In this document: positions 26,243 to 34,541 of the stretch, piece by piece | How the letters are laid out: each line of letters begins with the position of its first letter | Numbering within the stretch: position 1 is the first letter of the stretch | Source: Roseateles aquatilis | Lineage (GTDB): Bacteria > Pseudomonadota > Gammaproteobacteria > Burkholderiales > Burkholderiaceae_C | NCBI RefSeq assembly: GCF_002205645.1 | Contig: NZ_NIOF01000001.1 | Location: 1,054,001-1,118,000 of the forward strand | Direction of reading: 5' to 3' | DNA length: 64,000 bases | The notes under the pieces: generated by a model | Databases searched by the model: none | Seen by the model: the letters and a program-made list of their open reading frames with translations, nothing else | What the model was told of the DNA's origin: nothing | Made by a program: the position numbers and the translations under genes

Positions 26243-28064
26243 TACCGCCCCCGTCGACGACGACGTCGGCGCGACTGCTGGCGCGACGGCCAAGGGCAGG
26301 CCCACCCCGAGCGAGCAGCCCAACACCGACCATTCCCCGCGCGAGGCGCTCGCGCTGCTGGCGCAGGCCGCCGCGCCGGAACGCCGCGGCCTGATCAAGG
26401 GCCTGGGCTGGCTGGTCGTGGCCGCCGCGCTGGAAGCGATCGGCCCGATCCTGGGCAAGCACTTCATCGATGCGCACGTGCTGCCGCGCGACTTCGACCT
26501 GGGCGCGATGGGACTGCTGCTCGGCGCGATGCTGCTGGCCGGCTGGACGGCGAGCCTGCTGCGTTACTCGCAACTGCGGCGCATGGCCTCGGTCGCGCAG
26601 CGCTCGGTGCTGCGGCTGCGCGAGCAGGTCTATGCGCACGTGCTGGCGCAGCCGATGGCCTTCTTCGATCGCAGCATCACCGGCCAACTGCTGAGCCGCA
26701 TCACCAACGACACGGACGCGGTCAACAACCTGTACCGGCAAGTGCTGTTCGTGATGCTGGACTCGACGATCGTCGTGCTGGGCGCGCTGGTCGCGATGGC
26801 ATGGCTGGACTGGCGGCTGATGCTGATCGTGCTGGCGCTGGTGCCGGCCAGCTCCACCATCATCTGGCTCTACCAGCGCGCCAGCAGCGGCCCGGTGCAA
26901 CGCGCCCGCGCGCTGCGCGCCGAGCTCAACGCGCAAATGGCCGAGAGCATGGCCGGCATGGCGATGCTGCAGTCGGCCGGCGCCGCGCAGCGTTTCGCCG
27001 CGCGCTACGAGAAGGCCAACCGTGCGCAGCTGGACGCGCGCGTGCAGGAGCTGCGCGCCAACGCCTGGCTGCTGCGGCCGGCGCTGGACCTGCTGAACGT
27101 GCTGCTGATCGTCACGGTGATCTACGGCTTCGGGCTGCGCGAGCTGTCCGGCCTGGAGATCGGCCTCCTCTACGCGTTCCTGGCCTACATCGCGCGCGTG
27201 GTGGAGCCGCTGATCCAGATCACGATGCAGTTCAGCCAGTTGCAGCAGGCGCTGGTGGCCGCGTCACGCGTGCGGGCGCTGCTGCGCGAGCCGTCGGAGC
27301 CGCGCGCCTATCGGCCGGAGCTGGTGGTGGGCGCGGGCGCGATCCACTTCCAGCACCTGCACTTCGCCTACAAGCCGGATCACCCGGTGCTGCAAGACCT
27401 GGACCTCGACATCCCGGCCGGGAGCTTCGTCGGCATCGCGGGTCACACGGGCTCGGGCAAATCGACGCTGCTGGCGCTGCTGCTGCGTTTCTATCAACCG
27501 CAGCAGGGCCGCATCCTGGTGGATGGACTGCCGCTGGATCAACTGCCGGAAGCGACCTTCCACGACGCGTTGGGGCTGGTGCCGCAGGAGCCGTATCTGA
27601 TCGCCGACACCGTGCGGGAGAACATCCGCATGGGCCGCGCGATCTCGGACGAGAAGATCGAGCAGGCGGCGCGCTCGGCGCGTGCGCATGAGTTCCTGTC
27701 GGCGCTGCCGCAGGGGTATGACAGCCGGTTGGGGGATGGCGGGCTGGCGGTGTCGACGGGGCAGAAGCAACTGATCGCGCTGGCTCGCGCGCTGGCGGGG
27801 GATCCTCGCATCCTGCTGCTGGATGAGGCGACGGCCAACATCGACAGCGCGACGGAGGCGCAGGTGGGTGAGGCGCTGAAGGCGTTGCGGGGACAGGTCA
27901 CGGTCCTGGCGATCGCGCATCGACTGTCGACGATCCGCGAAGCGGATCAGATCGTGGTGCTCAACCACGGCAAGCTCGCGGAACGGGGGACCCACGAGGC
28001 GCTGATGGGCATCGAAGGCGGGCTGTATCAGAGGTTGGTGCAGTTGCAGGCGTTGGAGGAGTGA
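26229..28064 (+). CDS. ABC exporter half-transporter, MdlB-like
   Basis: The 611-residue partner subunit has six membrane helices and an ATPase with Walker A GHTGSGKST, Q-loop LVPQEPYLIADTV, Walker B ILLLDEATANIDS and H-loop AIAHRLSTI. The signature is degenerate: VSTGQKQLIALARAL instead of LSGGQ, as in asymmetric heterodimers with one impaired site. The TTG at 26229, with GGAGG 6 nt upstream and a 14-bp overlap with the first subunit, is the best start; no suitable ATG exists nearby. Confidence 0.85.
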   Translation: MTQPDTAPVDDDVGATAGATAKGRPTPSEQPNTDHSPREALALLAQAAAPERRGLIKGLGWLVVAAALEAIGPILGKHFIDAHVLPRDFDLGAMGLLLGAMLLAGWTASLLRYSQLRRMASVAQRSVLRLREQVYAHVLAQPMAFFDRSITGQLLSRITNDTDAVNNLYRQVLFVMLDSTIVVLGALVAMAWLDWRLMLIVLALVPASSTIIWLYQRASSGPVQRARALRAELNAQMAESMAGMAMLQSAGAAQRFAARYEKANRAQLDARVQELRANAWLLRPALDLLNVLLIVTVIYGFGLRELSGLEIGLLYAFLAYIARVVEPLIQITMQFSQLQQALVAASRVRALLREPSEPRAYRPELVVGAGAIHFQHLHFAYKPDHPVLQDLDLDIPAGSFVGIAGHTGSGKSTLLALLLRFYQPQQGRILVDGLPLDQLPEATFHDALGLVPQEPYLIADTVRENIRMGRAISDEKIEQAARSARAHEFLSALPQGYDSRLGDGGLAVSTGQKQLIALARALAGDPRILLLDEATANIDSATEAQVGEALKALRGQVTVLAIAHRLSTIREADQIVVLNHGKLAERGTHEALMGIEGGLYQRLVQLQALEE

Positions 28065-28079
28065 GGGGTCCCTCGTCGC

Positions 28080-29423
28080 TCAACGCGGCCCTGGAGGCGC
28101 AGGCCGGGTCGTGGCCACCACCGCCACGAGGTCGGCCTCCGGCATCAAGTCGATCCGCGTGCCTGCCGGCACGCTGCTGCGAAGCTGGGCCAGCTTCTGG
28201 TTGAGCTGTGCCGTTCCTGTGTTCACTCCGGACATCTGCGCGACGCCGCCTTGTCGCATCGCCGCGAAGAGATCGGGGCCGCCCAGGAAGCCGATGAGGT
28301 CGTTGACGGCGATCGCGAGGTTGCCGGTGATGCTGTGCGTCTGGGGCTCGCTGACGTTCAGCCCCTGCACCGTGATGGGCCCTTGCACCACGCTGCCGGC
28401 GACCGTGTCGGGGAAGGTGATGGACGTGCGAACGACCAGGTCATAGGTCACCGCGAAATTCGGATCGAGCCCCCCGGGAAACCCGTCAGGCGTGGTCACG
28501 CGCACAAACAGCCGGTTGTGCGGCACCACGAGCCGGATCGAGACCGAGCGCGACCACAGTTCCGCCCGCGCCGCGCAGCTCTTTCCCAGCGCGTGGTTGG
28601 ACTGCGAATGAATACCGAAGCCCCGCGGGAGCTTCGGGCGAATTCTCGACAACAGAGCATTGCGCAGCGTGTCGTCGAGACCGGGCTGATTCAGGAAACG
28701 GGCACAGAGCTCGGACGGTGAGAACAACGTGGGATCACGGAAGAGTTCCGCGCGGCCGCCGGTGGGCAGGTCGGCATAGGCGACCAGGCCGTTGACGACG
28801 TTGCCGGCGAATCCCCCGCCCTCGTGCGGCGCGAGGCCCGTGGGAATGACTTCGGCCCCGGTGCCGGCGCTCCAGCGAATGAAGCCGCGCTCGAAGGTAG
28901 TGCGGCGGAACGCGCCATCGGCGGTTTCGTCGGCGGTGGGATAGCCCACGCGGCCGCGCTCCCAGCCCTCGGACGCCCACTTGTCGCGGATGGCGCCATA
29001 CACCGCCACGGCGCCCGTCTGCGGCGTCCAGTAGATCGACGATTCGGGCTTACCCGGCAGTTGGATGGCGCGGAAGTGGTTGTAGCGCCCGCGCTGGTCA
29101 GGTGTCGTCAATTCGTCGGTGATGGGATAGCCGTATTCGACGCGGCCCAGTTGATTCCATTTGGCCCCGATGGCGCCCCAGACCGCGAACGCGCCGACAT
29201 CCGGATGCCAGTAGATGTAGCCGTTCCTGAACGTGTTGAAGCGCCCGCCATGCGGCGCGTTCGCCTCGTCGGTCAAGGCGGGGCCAAGCGGCCCGTTCTC
29301 GCGCCCGAGGGCGTTGTACTTGTCCCCGATCGCGCCGTAGACGGCAGCGGCGATCGCTCCCGTGGCGACGAACAGAGAGAACCAGAGCGTCAGACTGCGT
29401 CCCGCAAAGTGGCCATGTCGCAT
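28080..29423 (-). CDS. LGFP-repeat exported protein
   Basis: The 447-residue protein has an N-terminal signal/anchor (about 10-28). Three LGFP-type repeats occupy about 29-80, 81-138 and 139-192, each with a YGAI.DKW element, G..GYP..DE and a C-terminal aromatic strand such as GYIYWHP. The remaining ~250 residues (VNGLVAYADLPTGG onward) match no known domain and hold a paired-Cys region and beta-rich sequence. LGFP repeats are best known from actinobacterial cell-surface proteins. AAGGAG 6 nt before the ATG at 29423 supports the start. It is monocistronic; function unknown. Confidence 0.75.
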   Translation of the reverse strand: MRHGHFAGRSLTLWFSLFVATGAIAAAVYGAIGDKYNALGRENGPLGPALTDEANAPHGGRFNTFRNGYIYWHPDVGAFAVWGAIGAKWNQLGRVEYGYPITDELTTPDQRGRYNHFRAIQLPGKPESSIYWTPQTGAVAVYGAIRDKWASEGWERGRVGYPTADETADGAFRRTTFERGFIRWSAGTGAEVIPTGLAPHEGGGFAGNVVNGLVAYADLPTGGRAELFRDPTLFSPSELCARFLNQPGLDDTLRNALLSRIRPKLPRGFGIHSQSNHALGKSCAARAELWSRSVSIRLVVPHNRLFVRVTTPDGFPGGLDPNFAVTYDLVVRTSITFPDTVAGSVVQGPITVQGLNVSEPQTHSITGNLAIAVNDLIGFLGGPDLFAAMRQGGVAQMSGVNTGTAQLNQKLAQLRSSVPAGTRIDLMPEADLVAVVATTRPAPPGPR

Positions 29424-29664
29424 GGCTTGCTCCTTGAGCCGTTCCGGAGGTTGCCGGCGTCGCGGCGCATCGCCCGCCCGGGCGGCGCCGCGGCCACCGG
29501 CCATCGTCGGACGCCGGGTCCGACGGTTTCCAAGACTAGGTCAGCACGCGCGGCAAGGCATCCTCAATGAAAAGGAGGTGAGCCCGGTACGCGCGGGGCC
29601 GGCCTGATCCACCGGTCCAGAGCCGCGATCGACGTCGGCAAGGACGTTCGATCCATCAGCCAAT

Positions 29665-30990
29665 TCATGGTTTGGCCAGCTCGCGCGCCTTCTCCCGTGA
29701 CTCCCTTGCCTTGATGGGATCGCCCTTCACCCGATAGACCTCCGCCCGACCTTCCCAGGCCCTCGCGGACTCGGGGAACAGCGTCGTGCCCAGATCGAAG
29801 ACACGGAGTGCCGCATCCGGCCCCAGGTTCTCCAGCACGGCATAGCCGGCGGTGTTGACGGTCCGCTCCGAGAGGGGCGTCTTGTCGATGGACGGGGCAC
29901 CCGTTTCACCCAGCGCAAAGGCGATCAATTGCTCCGCCAGGACTTCCTGTGGGAACTGGTCCGGCGCCGCCGCGGCCATCGCGCTGTCCAGGAGCACACG
30001 CGACCAGACATTCCTCACGCTGCCATTCGTGAGGTAGATGACGATGAAGTTGTCGCCATCGACCTTGTCCTTGAAGAGGAAGCGCACCCGCACCTGGGTC
30101 CCGCCGTCGTGGCCCACGTGGTGATAGGCGCCGCTCTCGCCGTACTCCCAGCCCGTGGCGAACATGCCCGGCCGGTCATTGGTCAGGCGGGGTGGCTGCC
30201 AAAGCTGCTGCAGGGCCTGCTTGCCCACGAGCTCGCCGCGGGAGATCGCTTTCAGAAAGCGCGCCAGATCGTCCAGCGTCAGGAAGAGGTCCGAATGTCC
30301 GTAGCTGTAGACCGGCCAGGGGACGGTCTCCGCGTCCGTCAGCTTTCCGCCCTTGCCGGCGTAGGCCTTCAGGACACCGCTCTTCGGCAGTGTCGGGGCG
30401 CCCAGAAAGGTGTGCTTCATTCCCAGAGGTCGCAGGATCCGCTCGCTGGCGATCTGCGGATAGGGCTTGCCGTATTGCGTCTCCAGCAACAGGGTCAGCA
30501 CCAGATAGTTGGTCTGCGTGTAGCGCGACGCCGAGCCCGGGGTGAAAACCAAAGGCCGTTCCGCCAATGACGCGAACGTGGCTTGGACGGTCGGGAGGAA
30601 ATCGTGTTTGCTGTCGAAGTACTCCGGCAGGCCGGAGGTGTGATTCAACAGCTGGCGTACCGTGATGGGCTGCCATCGGGTGGGAAGGCCGGTGAGATAC
30701 GCGCTGGCTGGTTTGTCGAGATCGATCTTTCCCTGCTCCGCCAATTGCATGACGAGCGTGCTGACGAAGAGCTTGCTGACGGAATAGACGGGGAAGATGC
30801 TGTCTTCACTCGCGCCCATGATCCCTTTGAATACGACCTGGCCGTCGTGCATGACAAGGACACCTTGGGCGGCGATGCCGTAGCGCTTTTGATTGATCGC
30901 CATCTGCTCCGTGGGCGTCACGGCGTGCGCCACTGGGGACAGGAGGAGAACCAGGATCAGCGCGAGATGGCGGGGGAATCGAATGGTCAC
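29665..30990 (-). CDS. Serine hydrolase, beta-lactamase class C/esterase family, with TPR-like tail
   Basis: The 441-residue protein has a signal peptide (RHLALILVLLLSPVAHA) and a beta-lactamase fold with nucleophile S-V-S-K at 70-73, then LLNHTSGLP, and HDGG near residue 285 in place of KTG. The usual YxN motif reads RYTQTNYLVL, so the Asn position is altered or shifted. About 60 C-terminal residues (AARVFDLG-like, REKARELAK) resemble a TPR pair. Likely a periplasmic peptidase/esterase rather than a resistance enzyme. The GTG at 30990 follows AAGG and places the signal peptide at the N-terminus. Confidence 0.8.
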   Translation of the reverse strand: MTIRFPRHLALILVLLLSPVAHAVTPTEQMAINQKRYGIAAQGVLVMHDGQVVFKGIMGASEDSIFPVYSVSKLFVSTLVMQLAEQGKIDLDKPASAYLTGLPTRWQPITVRQLLNHTSGLPEYFDSKHDFLPTVQATFASLAERPLVFTPGSASRYTQTNYLVLTLLLETQYGKPYPQIASERILRPLGMKHTFLGAPTLPKSGVLKAYAGKGGKLTDAETVPWPVYSYGHSDLFLTLDDLARFLKAISRGELVGKQALQQLWQPPRLTNDRPGMFATGWEYGESGAYHHVGHDGGTQVRVRFLFKDKVDGDNFIVIYLTNGSVRNVWSRVLLDSAMAAAAPDQFPQEVLAEQLIAFALGETGAPSIDKTPLSERTVNTAGYAVLENLGPDAALRVFDLGTTLFPESARAWEGRAEVYRVKGDPIKARESREKARELAKP

Positions 30991-31133
30991 GGGGGGCCTT
31001 ATCAATGAGCAGGCAGAGGCGGTGGGGCGATGTGAGGGTCGCGGTGTTGGGTCGGATGGTACGGGGAGGACGAACCGCTGGAGTTGGGCAGGCCTTGGGG
31101 GTGGGCCTGTGATATCGCTGCTAGCGGCTTCAT

Positions 31134-31168
31134 CCCCGCTCATGCGGGGCAACCCAGCCCTCGCTGGG
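31134..31168. repeat. Two adjacent 6-bp-stem hairpins
   Basis: CCCCGC-TCAT-GCGGGG (31134-31149) and CCCAGC-CCTC-GCTGGG (31153-31168) lie 3 bp apart, ending 6 bp before the IS66-type terminal repeat. Neither is followed by a T-run. They could be a target feature of the insertion or a REP-like pair. Confidence 0.5.
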
Positions 31169-31294
31169 TGCTGTGTAAGCGTCCAGCCAAGTCGTGTTTA
31201 CGTCAAGACAGCCAGCGGTTATAGGCCCAATCTGAGATCAGGGGCGGCGCAATGTGAGCGCATGGGCCTTTCGTGCGGGTGTGTGCACCAAGAC

Positions 31295-31726
31295 TCAGAC
31301 CTTGCCGATCCGTTCAGCGATGTTCTTCGTCACCAATATCCTGTCTCTGAAGATGGCAAGGTAGTCGTCGTCGGCCTCCTTGTCGGCCCCGGCCCCAGCC
31401 AACTTGTCCGTCGCAATGCAAAGAATGCAGAAAGCTGCGTGCTCGCCGCGCAGCAAGTTCTGCAACTGCCTGACGTGGTCGTATGGAAAGGCGCCACGGC
31501 TAAACGTGAGCGACCTGATGCCATCGCCATAAAAGTCCAACTGATGGAACCACTCCGAGGACGCTTCCCAGCGCCCGAGGGATGGGACGAGCAAGTCCTC
31601 TATCGATTGCACGAGTCGAAGATCGATGTCGCCGTGCGCGGCGCCTTGAGCCTCGAACACAATTCGTGGCGTCAGCATTCCCTCGAAGCGAATGTGGAAG
31701 TCGGTGTCGTGGGCGGCAATTTCCAT
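31295..31726 (-). CDS. Unknown passenger protein of the IS66-type element
   Basis: The 143-residue frame begins MEIAAHDTDFHIRFEGML and has balanced composition, many acidic residues and aromatic positions, unlike a shadow frame. No family was recognised. It is cytoplasmic by appearance (no signal or membrane segment). It sits between the tnpC remnant and the left terminal repeat, where IS66 members normally carry nothing or a passenger. It could be an immunity-type or accessory protein; nothing in the sequence decides this. Confidence 0.6.
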   Translation of the reverse strand: MEIAAHDTDFHIRFEGMLTPRIVFEAQGAAHGDIDLRLVQSIEDLLVPSLGRWEASSEWFHQLDFYGDGIRSLTFSRGAFPYDHVRQLQNLLRGEHAAFCILCIATDKLAGAGADKEADDDYLAIFRDRILVTKNIAERIGKV

Positions 31727-31814
31727 GGTGATGGAGAAGACTCTACAGAAGACGTGGCACGGTTGACGTTACCTGATGGATTGCCTTGTTTGCCGGTGTG
31801 GCGCTGCCGTGCGC

Positions 31815-32106
31815 TCAGCGCCAACGATGTGGTAACAACTCATCAATACTGCAGGCACGCTGCGTCGGCAGTCGCTTCAGGACGTCGCTTGGGTAGATAT
31901 AGGGGTCATGCCCATTGAGCTTGGCCGTCTGGATCAAGCTCATGATGGCCGCGGCGTGCTGACCAGAGAGCAGCGTCCCGGCGAAGAGCCAGTTCTTGCG
32001 TCCCGTGGCCCATGGCCTGATCTGCTGTTCGTCGAGATTGTTGTCGATGGGCAAGGCGGGGTCGCCAAGGTGGCGCGTGAGCGCGGCCCAGCGGTGCAGG
32101 GGCCCT
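31815..32106 (-). pseudogene. IS66 transposase TnpC, C-terminal remnant
   Basis: About 95 residues match the end of the IS66 DDE transposase: LPIDNNLDEQQIRPWATGRK (with the last catalytic region), NWLFAGTLLSGQHAAAIMSL, NGHDPYIY and a terminal RLPTQ...DELLPHRW. The N-terminal ~400 residues, including the first two catalytic Asp, are missing. The 5' border near 32100-32110 is a deletion junction with tnpB. Confidence 0.85.
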
Positions 32107-32311
32107 GATGCAGGCGCCGCGCGGCCAGCCATACGCCGATGCCGTCATGCACGAGCACCTTCATGCGTGTGGCGCGTCGGTTGGCGAAGAGGTAGACATG
32201 GTGCGGCTTGGCGTCGCCGAAGACCTGCACCACACGGGCCAGGGCGGTCTCGGTTCCGGCGCGCATGTCCAATGGCGTCGTTGCGAGCCACACGGCGTCG
32301 ATGCGGATCAA
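32105..32311 (-). pseudogene. IS66 TnpB, C-terminally truncated
   Basis: A TTG start at 32311 overlaps the tnpA stop (TTGA). The frame gives IRIDAVWLATTPLDMRAGTE and a KPHHVYLFANRRATRMKVLV region typical of TnpB, up to WLAARRLHQG, then runs out of family similarity at the deletion junction near 32105. About two thirds of the normal protein remain. Confidence 0.8.
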
Positions 32312-32673
32312 CGCAGCAGCTCGCGCATCCAGGCCGCGCACGCGTCGGCAGCGCTTGCTGGCCACGTCAGCGCGATGGTGGTCGCGCCACGGCGAACCTC
32401 GATGCAGATTGGCTCAGCGCTCAGCGTGGACGACGCTGGTGGCGCCGGCATCGGGAGCGCGATGAAGCCCACGGGCTGGTCGCTGGCAGGGACTGCGTCG
32501 TCAGGCGGTTGAGCCCTCTCATGGACCCAGCGCCGCAGCAGGTTGGCGTTGACGCCCTGAGCCATCGCCACAGCGGCCATCGAGACGCCCGGCTGCCGCA
32601 ACGCTTGCACTGCTTGTGCCTTGAACTCGGCGCTGTGAATTCGCCGCCGGCGGCCTGGCGCTGCTTGGTCCAT
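32308..32673 (-). CDS. IS66 TnpA-type helix-turn-helix protein
   Basis: The 121-residue protein begins MDQAAPGRRRRIHSAEFKAQ, with HTH VSMAAVAMAQGVNANLLRRW, the transposase IS66 orf1/TnpA fold. It appears complete and is probably still expressed. Its gene overlaps tnpB by 4 bp. A perfect 9-bp inverted repeat lies 9 bp upstream. Confidence 0.85.
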   Translation of the reverse strand: MDQAAPGRRRRIHSAEFKAQAVQALRQPGVSMAAVAMAQGVNANLLRRWVHERAQPPDDAVPASDQPVGFIALPMPAPPASSTLSAEPICIEVRRGATTIALTWPASAADACAAWMRELLR

Positions 32674-32681
32674 GGTGCGTA

Positions 32682-32709
32682 CGTATCCATCAAGTCGCTA
32701 ATGGATACG
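32682..32709 (-). promoter_or_regulatory. 9-bp perfect inverted repeat upstream of tnpA
   Basis: CGTATCCAT (32682-32690) and ATGGATACG (32701-32709) flank a 10-bp spacer. It lies just upstream of the tnpA start and inside the right end of the element, so it may be an operator or a structure limiting tnp expression. The role is an inference. Confidence 0.45.
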
Positions 32710-32760
32710 AGCATCCTAGGCACTGCTCAGCGGATCAACATGACTTGCCAGGACGCTTAC

Positions 32761-33099
32761 GATTGGTCTTGGTCTATGGCGAACAAGGCTCTGCTCCATG
32801 GAACTGCCGATACGACCGGCGTCGAAGCAAGAGCCAAAAGCCGCTTCTATCGGTTTACCGGCTTCATGCCCCACGATGCCTTGCCACACGCCATCACGTT
32901 GCTGGTTGGCGTGGTCCTGTTCTGGTTGGGATGGTCAGAACACCTCCCATGCTTTGCCCTGGGCTCCCCACCGAAATAACTCGCCGCCGCTGTCCCAGCG
33001 GCTCAACAGTCCTTACCCAGTCAGCAGGACAGGGCCATCCAAGGTTGGCTCGTTGAGCATCCGCTCATGCGGAAGCAGCAGTGGGAAACAGGCGCGCCT
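32761..33099. other. Sequence outside the IS right end, no supported gene
   Basis: A 67-codon frame at 32776-32979 (+) encodes one hydrophobic stretch (HAITLLVGVVLFWLGW) but has no ribosome site, no recognised relative, and runs straight out of the IS. It may be a remnant of a gene broken by the insertion. Nothing else was recognised. Confidence 0.35.
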
Positions 33100-33285
33100 C
33101 TAAACCAACAACACCAACCTCTCCAAAATAATCACCGCAAAGAACCCAATCCCCGCGATCACCGTCCACTTGATCAGCAGGATTCCGCGCTTGCGCCAGA
33201 TGGGTTGTTTCGTGCCGATGTAGACGGCGAAGCACAGCAGACCTGCCACGAGCAAGAGAGCAAAGACGAGTCGGAAGATCAGCAC
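33100..33285 (-). CDS. Small membrane protein, two helices
   Basis: A 61-residue protein with two hydrophobic helices (FRLVFALLLVAGLLCFAVYI and WTVIAGIGFFAVIILERLVL) separated by a basic KQPIWRKRG loop. It starts with GTG at 33285, overlapping the preceding gene by 7 bp. Short proteins of this appearance occur as uncharacterised genes in Burkholderiales. Function unknown; inner-membrane location is inferred. Confidence 0.65.
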   Translation of the reverse strand: MLIFRLVFALLLVAGLLCFAVYIGTKQPIWRKRGILLIKWTVIAGIGFFAVIILERLVLLV

Positions 33286-33542
33286 GCGAATGGTCTTTCT
33301 GATGACGACGTCATCTGCTTCTCATCGATCAATGAGCTGGAATGAAAGTAGCGCACCTGCGACCGAAACAGCGCTTCTGTTTCCGCTCTGAAGATGGCAA
33401 TCTCGTCGTCCGCATCACTGCCAAGCAAGCTCAACTCCAGTTCGAGCATGTCGTCCTGAGCCTTGCTCATGTCGGCATCGTCGTATCGCTCAAGTCGCAT
33501 CAGCGACTGAGCACGACGATCGTAGTGAACGAGAAGAATCAT
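33279..33542 (-). CDS. Small acidic protein of unknown function
   Basis: An 87-residue protein beginning MILLVHYDRRAQSLMRLERY, helical and acidic in the middle (SKAQDDMLELELSLLGSDAD) and ending in a polar tail. Its start pattern (ILLVHYDR) recalls an uncharacterised Burkholderiales/Pseudomonas family. It overlaps the downstream membrane-protein gene, so the two are probably co-expressed. No ribosome site is obvious at 33542. Confidence 0.6.
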   Translation of the reverse strand: MILLVHYDRRAQSLMRLERYDDADMSKAQDDMLELELSLLGSDADDEIAIFRAETEALFRSQVRYFHSSSLIDEKQMTSSSERPFAC

Positions 33543-33581
33543 CGGCAGATGGTCAGTGGCGCTGATCGAGCAAAGAGCCGC

Positions 33582-34517
33582 TCACCAAGCCGGCGCCAAC
33601 TCCCCAAACCCCGCGGGCGCCTCGCGCTCATCCTCGAAGGTCACGATCTCATACGCCTCCGCGTCCGCCAGCAGCTCCCGCAGCAGCAGGTTGTTCAGCG
33701 CATGGCCGCCCTTGAACGACGTATACGCCGCCAGCAATGGATGCCCCACCACCTGCATGTCGCCGATCGCATCCAGGATCTTGTGCTTCACGAACTCGTC
33801 GTCGTAACGCAGTCCCTCGGCATTCAACACGCGGTAGTCGTCGACGACGATCGCGTTGTCCATGCTCCCGCCCAGCGTCAACCCGCGCGAGCGCATCAGC
33901 TCGATGTCCTTCGTCATGCCGAAGGTGCGGGCCCGCGCGATCTCGCGCTTGTATTGGCCGCTGCCCATGTCGAACACGTACTGCTGGCCCGTCGCCGACA
34001 CCGCGGGGTTGTCGAACTCGATCTGGAAGCTCAGCGTGTAGCCGTGATGCGGCACCAGCTTCGCCCACATCAGACTCTTGCCTTCGCCACGGCGCACTTC
34101 CACCGGCTTCTTGACTCGCAGGAATTGCTTGGGCGCGTTCTGCAGCTCGATGCCCGCCGACTGCAGCAGGAAGACGTAGCTCGCGGCCGAGCCGTCCAGC
34201 ACCGGCACCTCGTCGGCGTTGATGTCGATCAGCAGGTTGTCCAGCCCCAGGCCGGCGCAGGCCGAGAGCAGGTGCTCGATCGTCTGCACCTTGGGTTGGC
34301 CGGGATCGCCGTCGGGGCTGATCGTCGTGGCCATGCGCGTGTCGCAGACGTTGGTGGTGCGCACCGGGATGTCGACCGGCTGTGCCAGGTCGACGCGGCG
34401 GAACACGAGACCGGTGCCCGGCGCCGCCGGACGCAGCGTGATCTCCACCTTCTGGCCGCTGTGGATGCCGACCCCGACCGCGCGGGTCAGCGATTTGATG
34501 GTGCGTTGCTTGATCAT
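33582..34517 (-). CDS. lpxC: UDP-3-O-acyl-N-acetylglucosamine deacetylase
   Basis: The 311-residue zinc enzyme commits UDP-GlcNAc to lipid A synthesis. It has [16 protein letters not shown] with the first zinc His, [15 protein letters not shown], and [12 protein letters not shown] giving the HxxxD zinc ligands, followed by a C-terminal [12 protein letters not shown] with the catalytic His. The start at MIKQRTIKS (34517) matches the family; an ATG 9 bp upstream is possible. In many proteobacteria lpxC directly follows ftsZ; here a sensor kinase gene intervenes. Confidence 0.97.
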   Translation of the reverse strand: MIKQRTIKSLTRAVGVGIHSGQKVEITLRPAAPGTGLVFRRVDLAQPVDIPVRTTNVCDTRMATTISPDGDPGQPKVQTIEHLLSACAGLGLDNLLIDINADEVPVLDGSAASYVFLLQSAGIELQNAPKQFLRVKKPVEVRRGEGKSLMWAKLVPHHGYTLSFQIEFDNPAVSATGQQYVFDMGSGQYKREIARARTFGMTKDIELMRSRGLTLGGSMDNAIVVDDYRVLNAEGLRYDDEFVKHKILDAIGDMQVVGHPLLAAYTSFKGGHALNNLLLRELLADAEAYEIVTFEDEREAPAGFGELAPAW

Positions 34518-34541
34518 GGGCGCCATTCTCCCAAAACGGCA

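Larger units (their letters stand above)
31175..32760 (-). mobile_element. IS66-family element, internally deleted, with passenger gene
   Basis: The left end GTAAGCGTCCAGCCAAGTCG (31175 onward) and the reverse complement of the right end GTAAGCGTCCTGGCAAGTCA (ending at 32760) match at 22 of 26 positions and have the GTAAGCG termini of IS66. Inside, on the minus strand, are an intact tnpA, a truncated tnpB, only the C-terminal part of tnpC, and an unknown gene next to the left end. The 8-bp flanks GGTGCTGT and GATTGGTC differ, so no target duplication is visible. The element cannot encode its own transposase but could move in trans. Confidence 0.8.

Noticed and set aside
29568-29610. Strong AAAAGGAGGTG ribosome site on the plus strand
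   Set aside because: The frame after it stops within about ten codons, so no gene could be supported.
31167-32768. Target-site duplication of the IS66-type element
   Set aside because: IS66 makes 8-bp duplications, but the flanks GGTGCTGT and GATTGGTC do not match, so none is claimed.
32776-32979. 67-codon plus-strand frame with one hydrophobic helix
   Set aside because: It has no ribosome site, no recognised relative, and runs continuously out of the IS element. It may be a remnant but is not supported as a gene.
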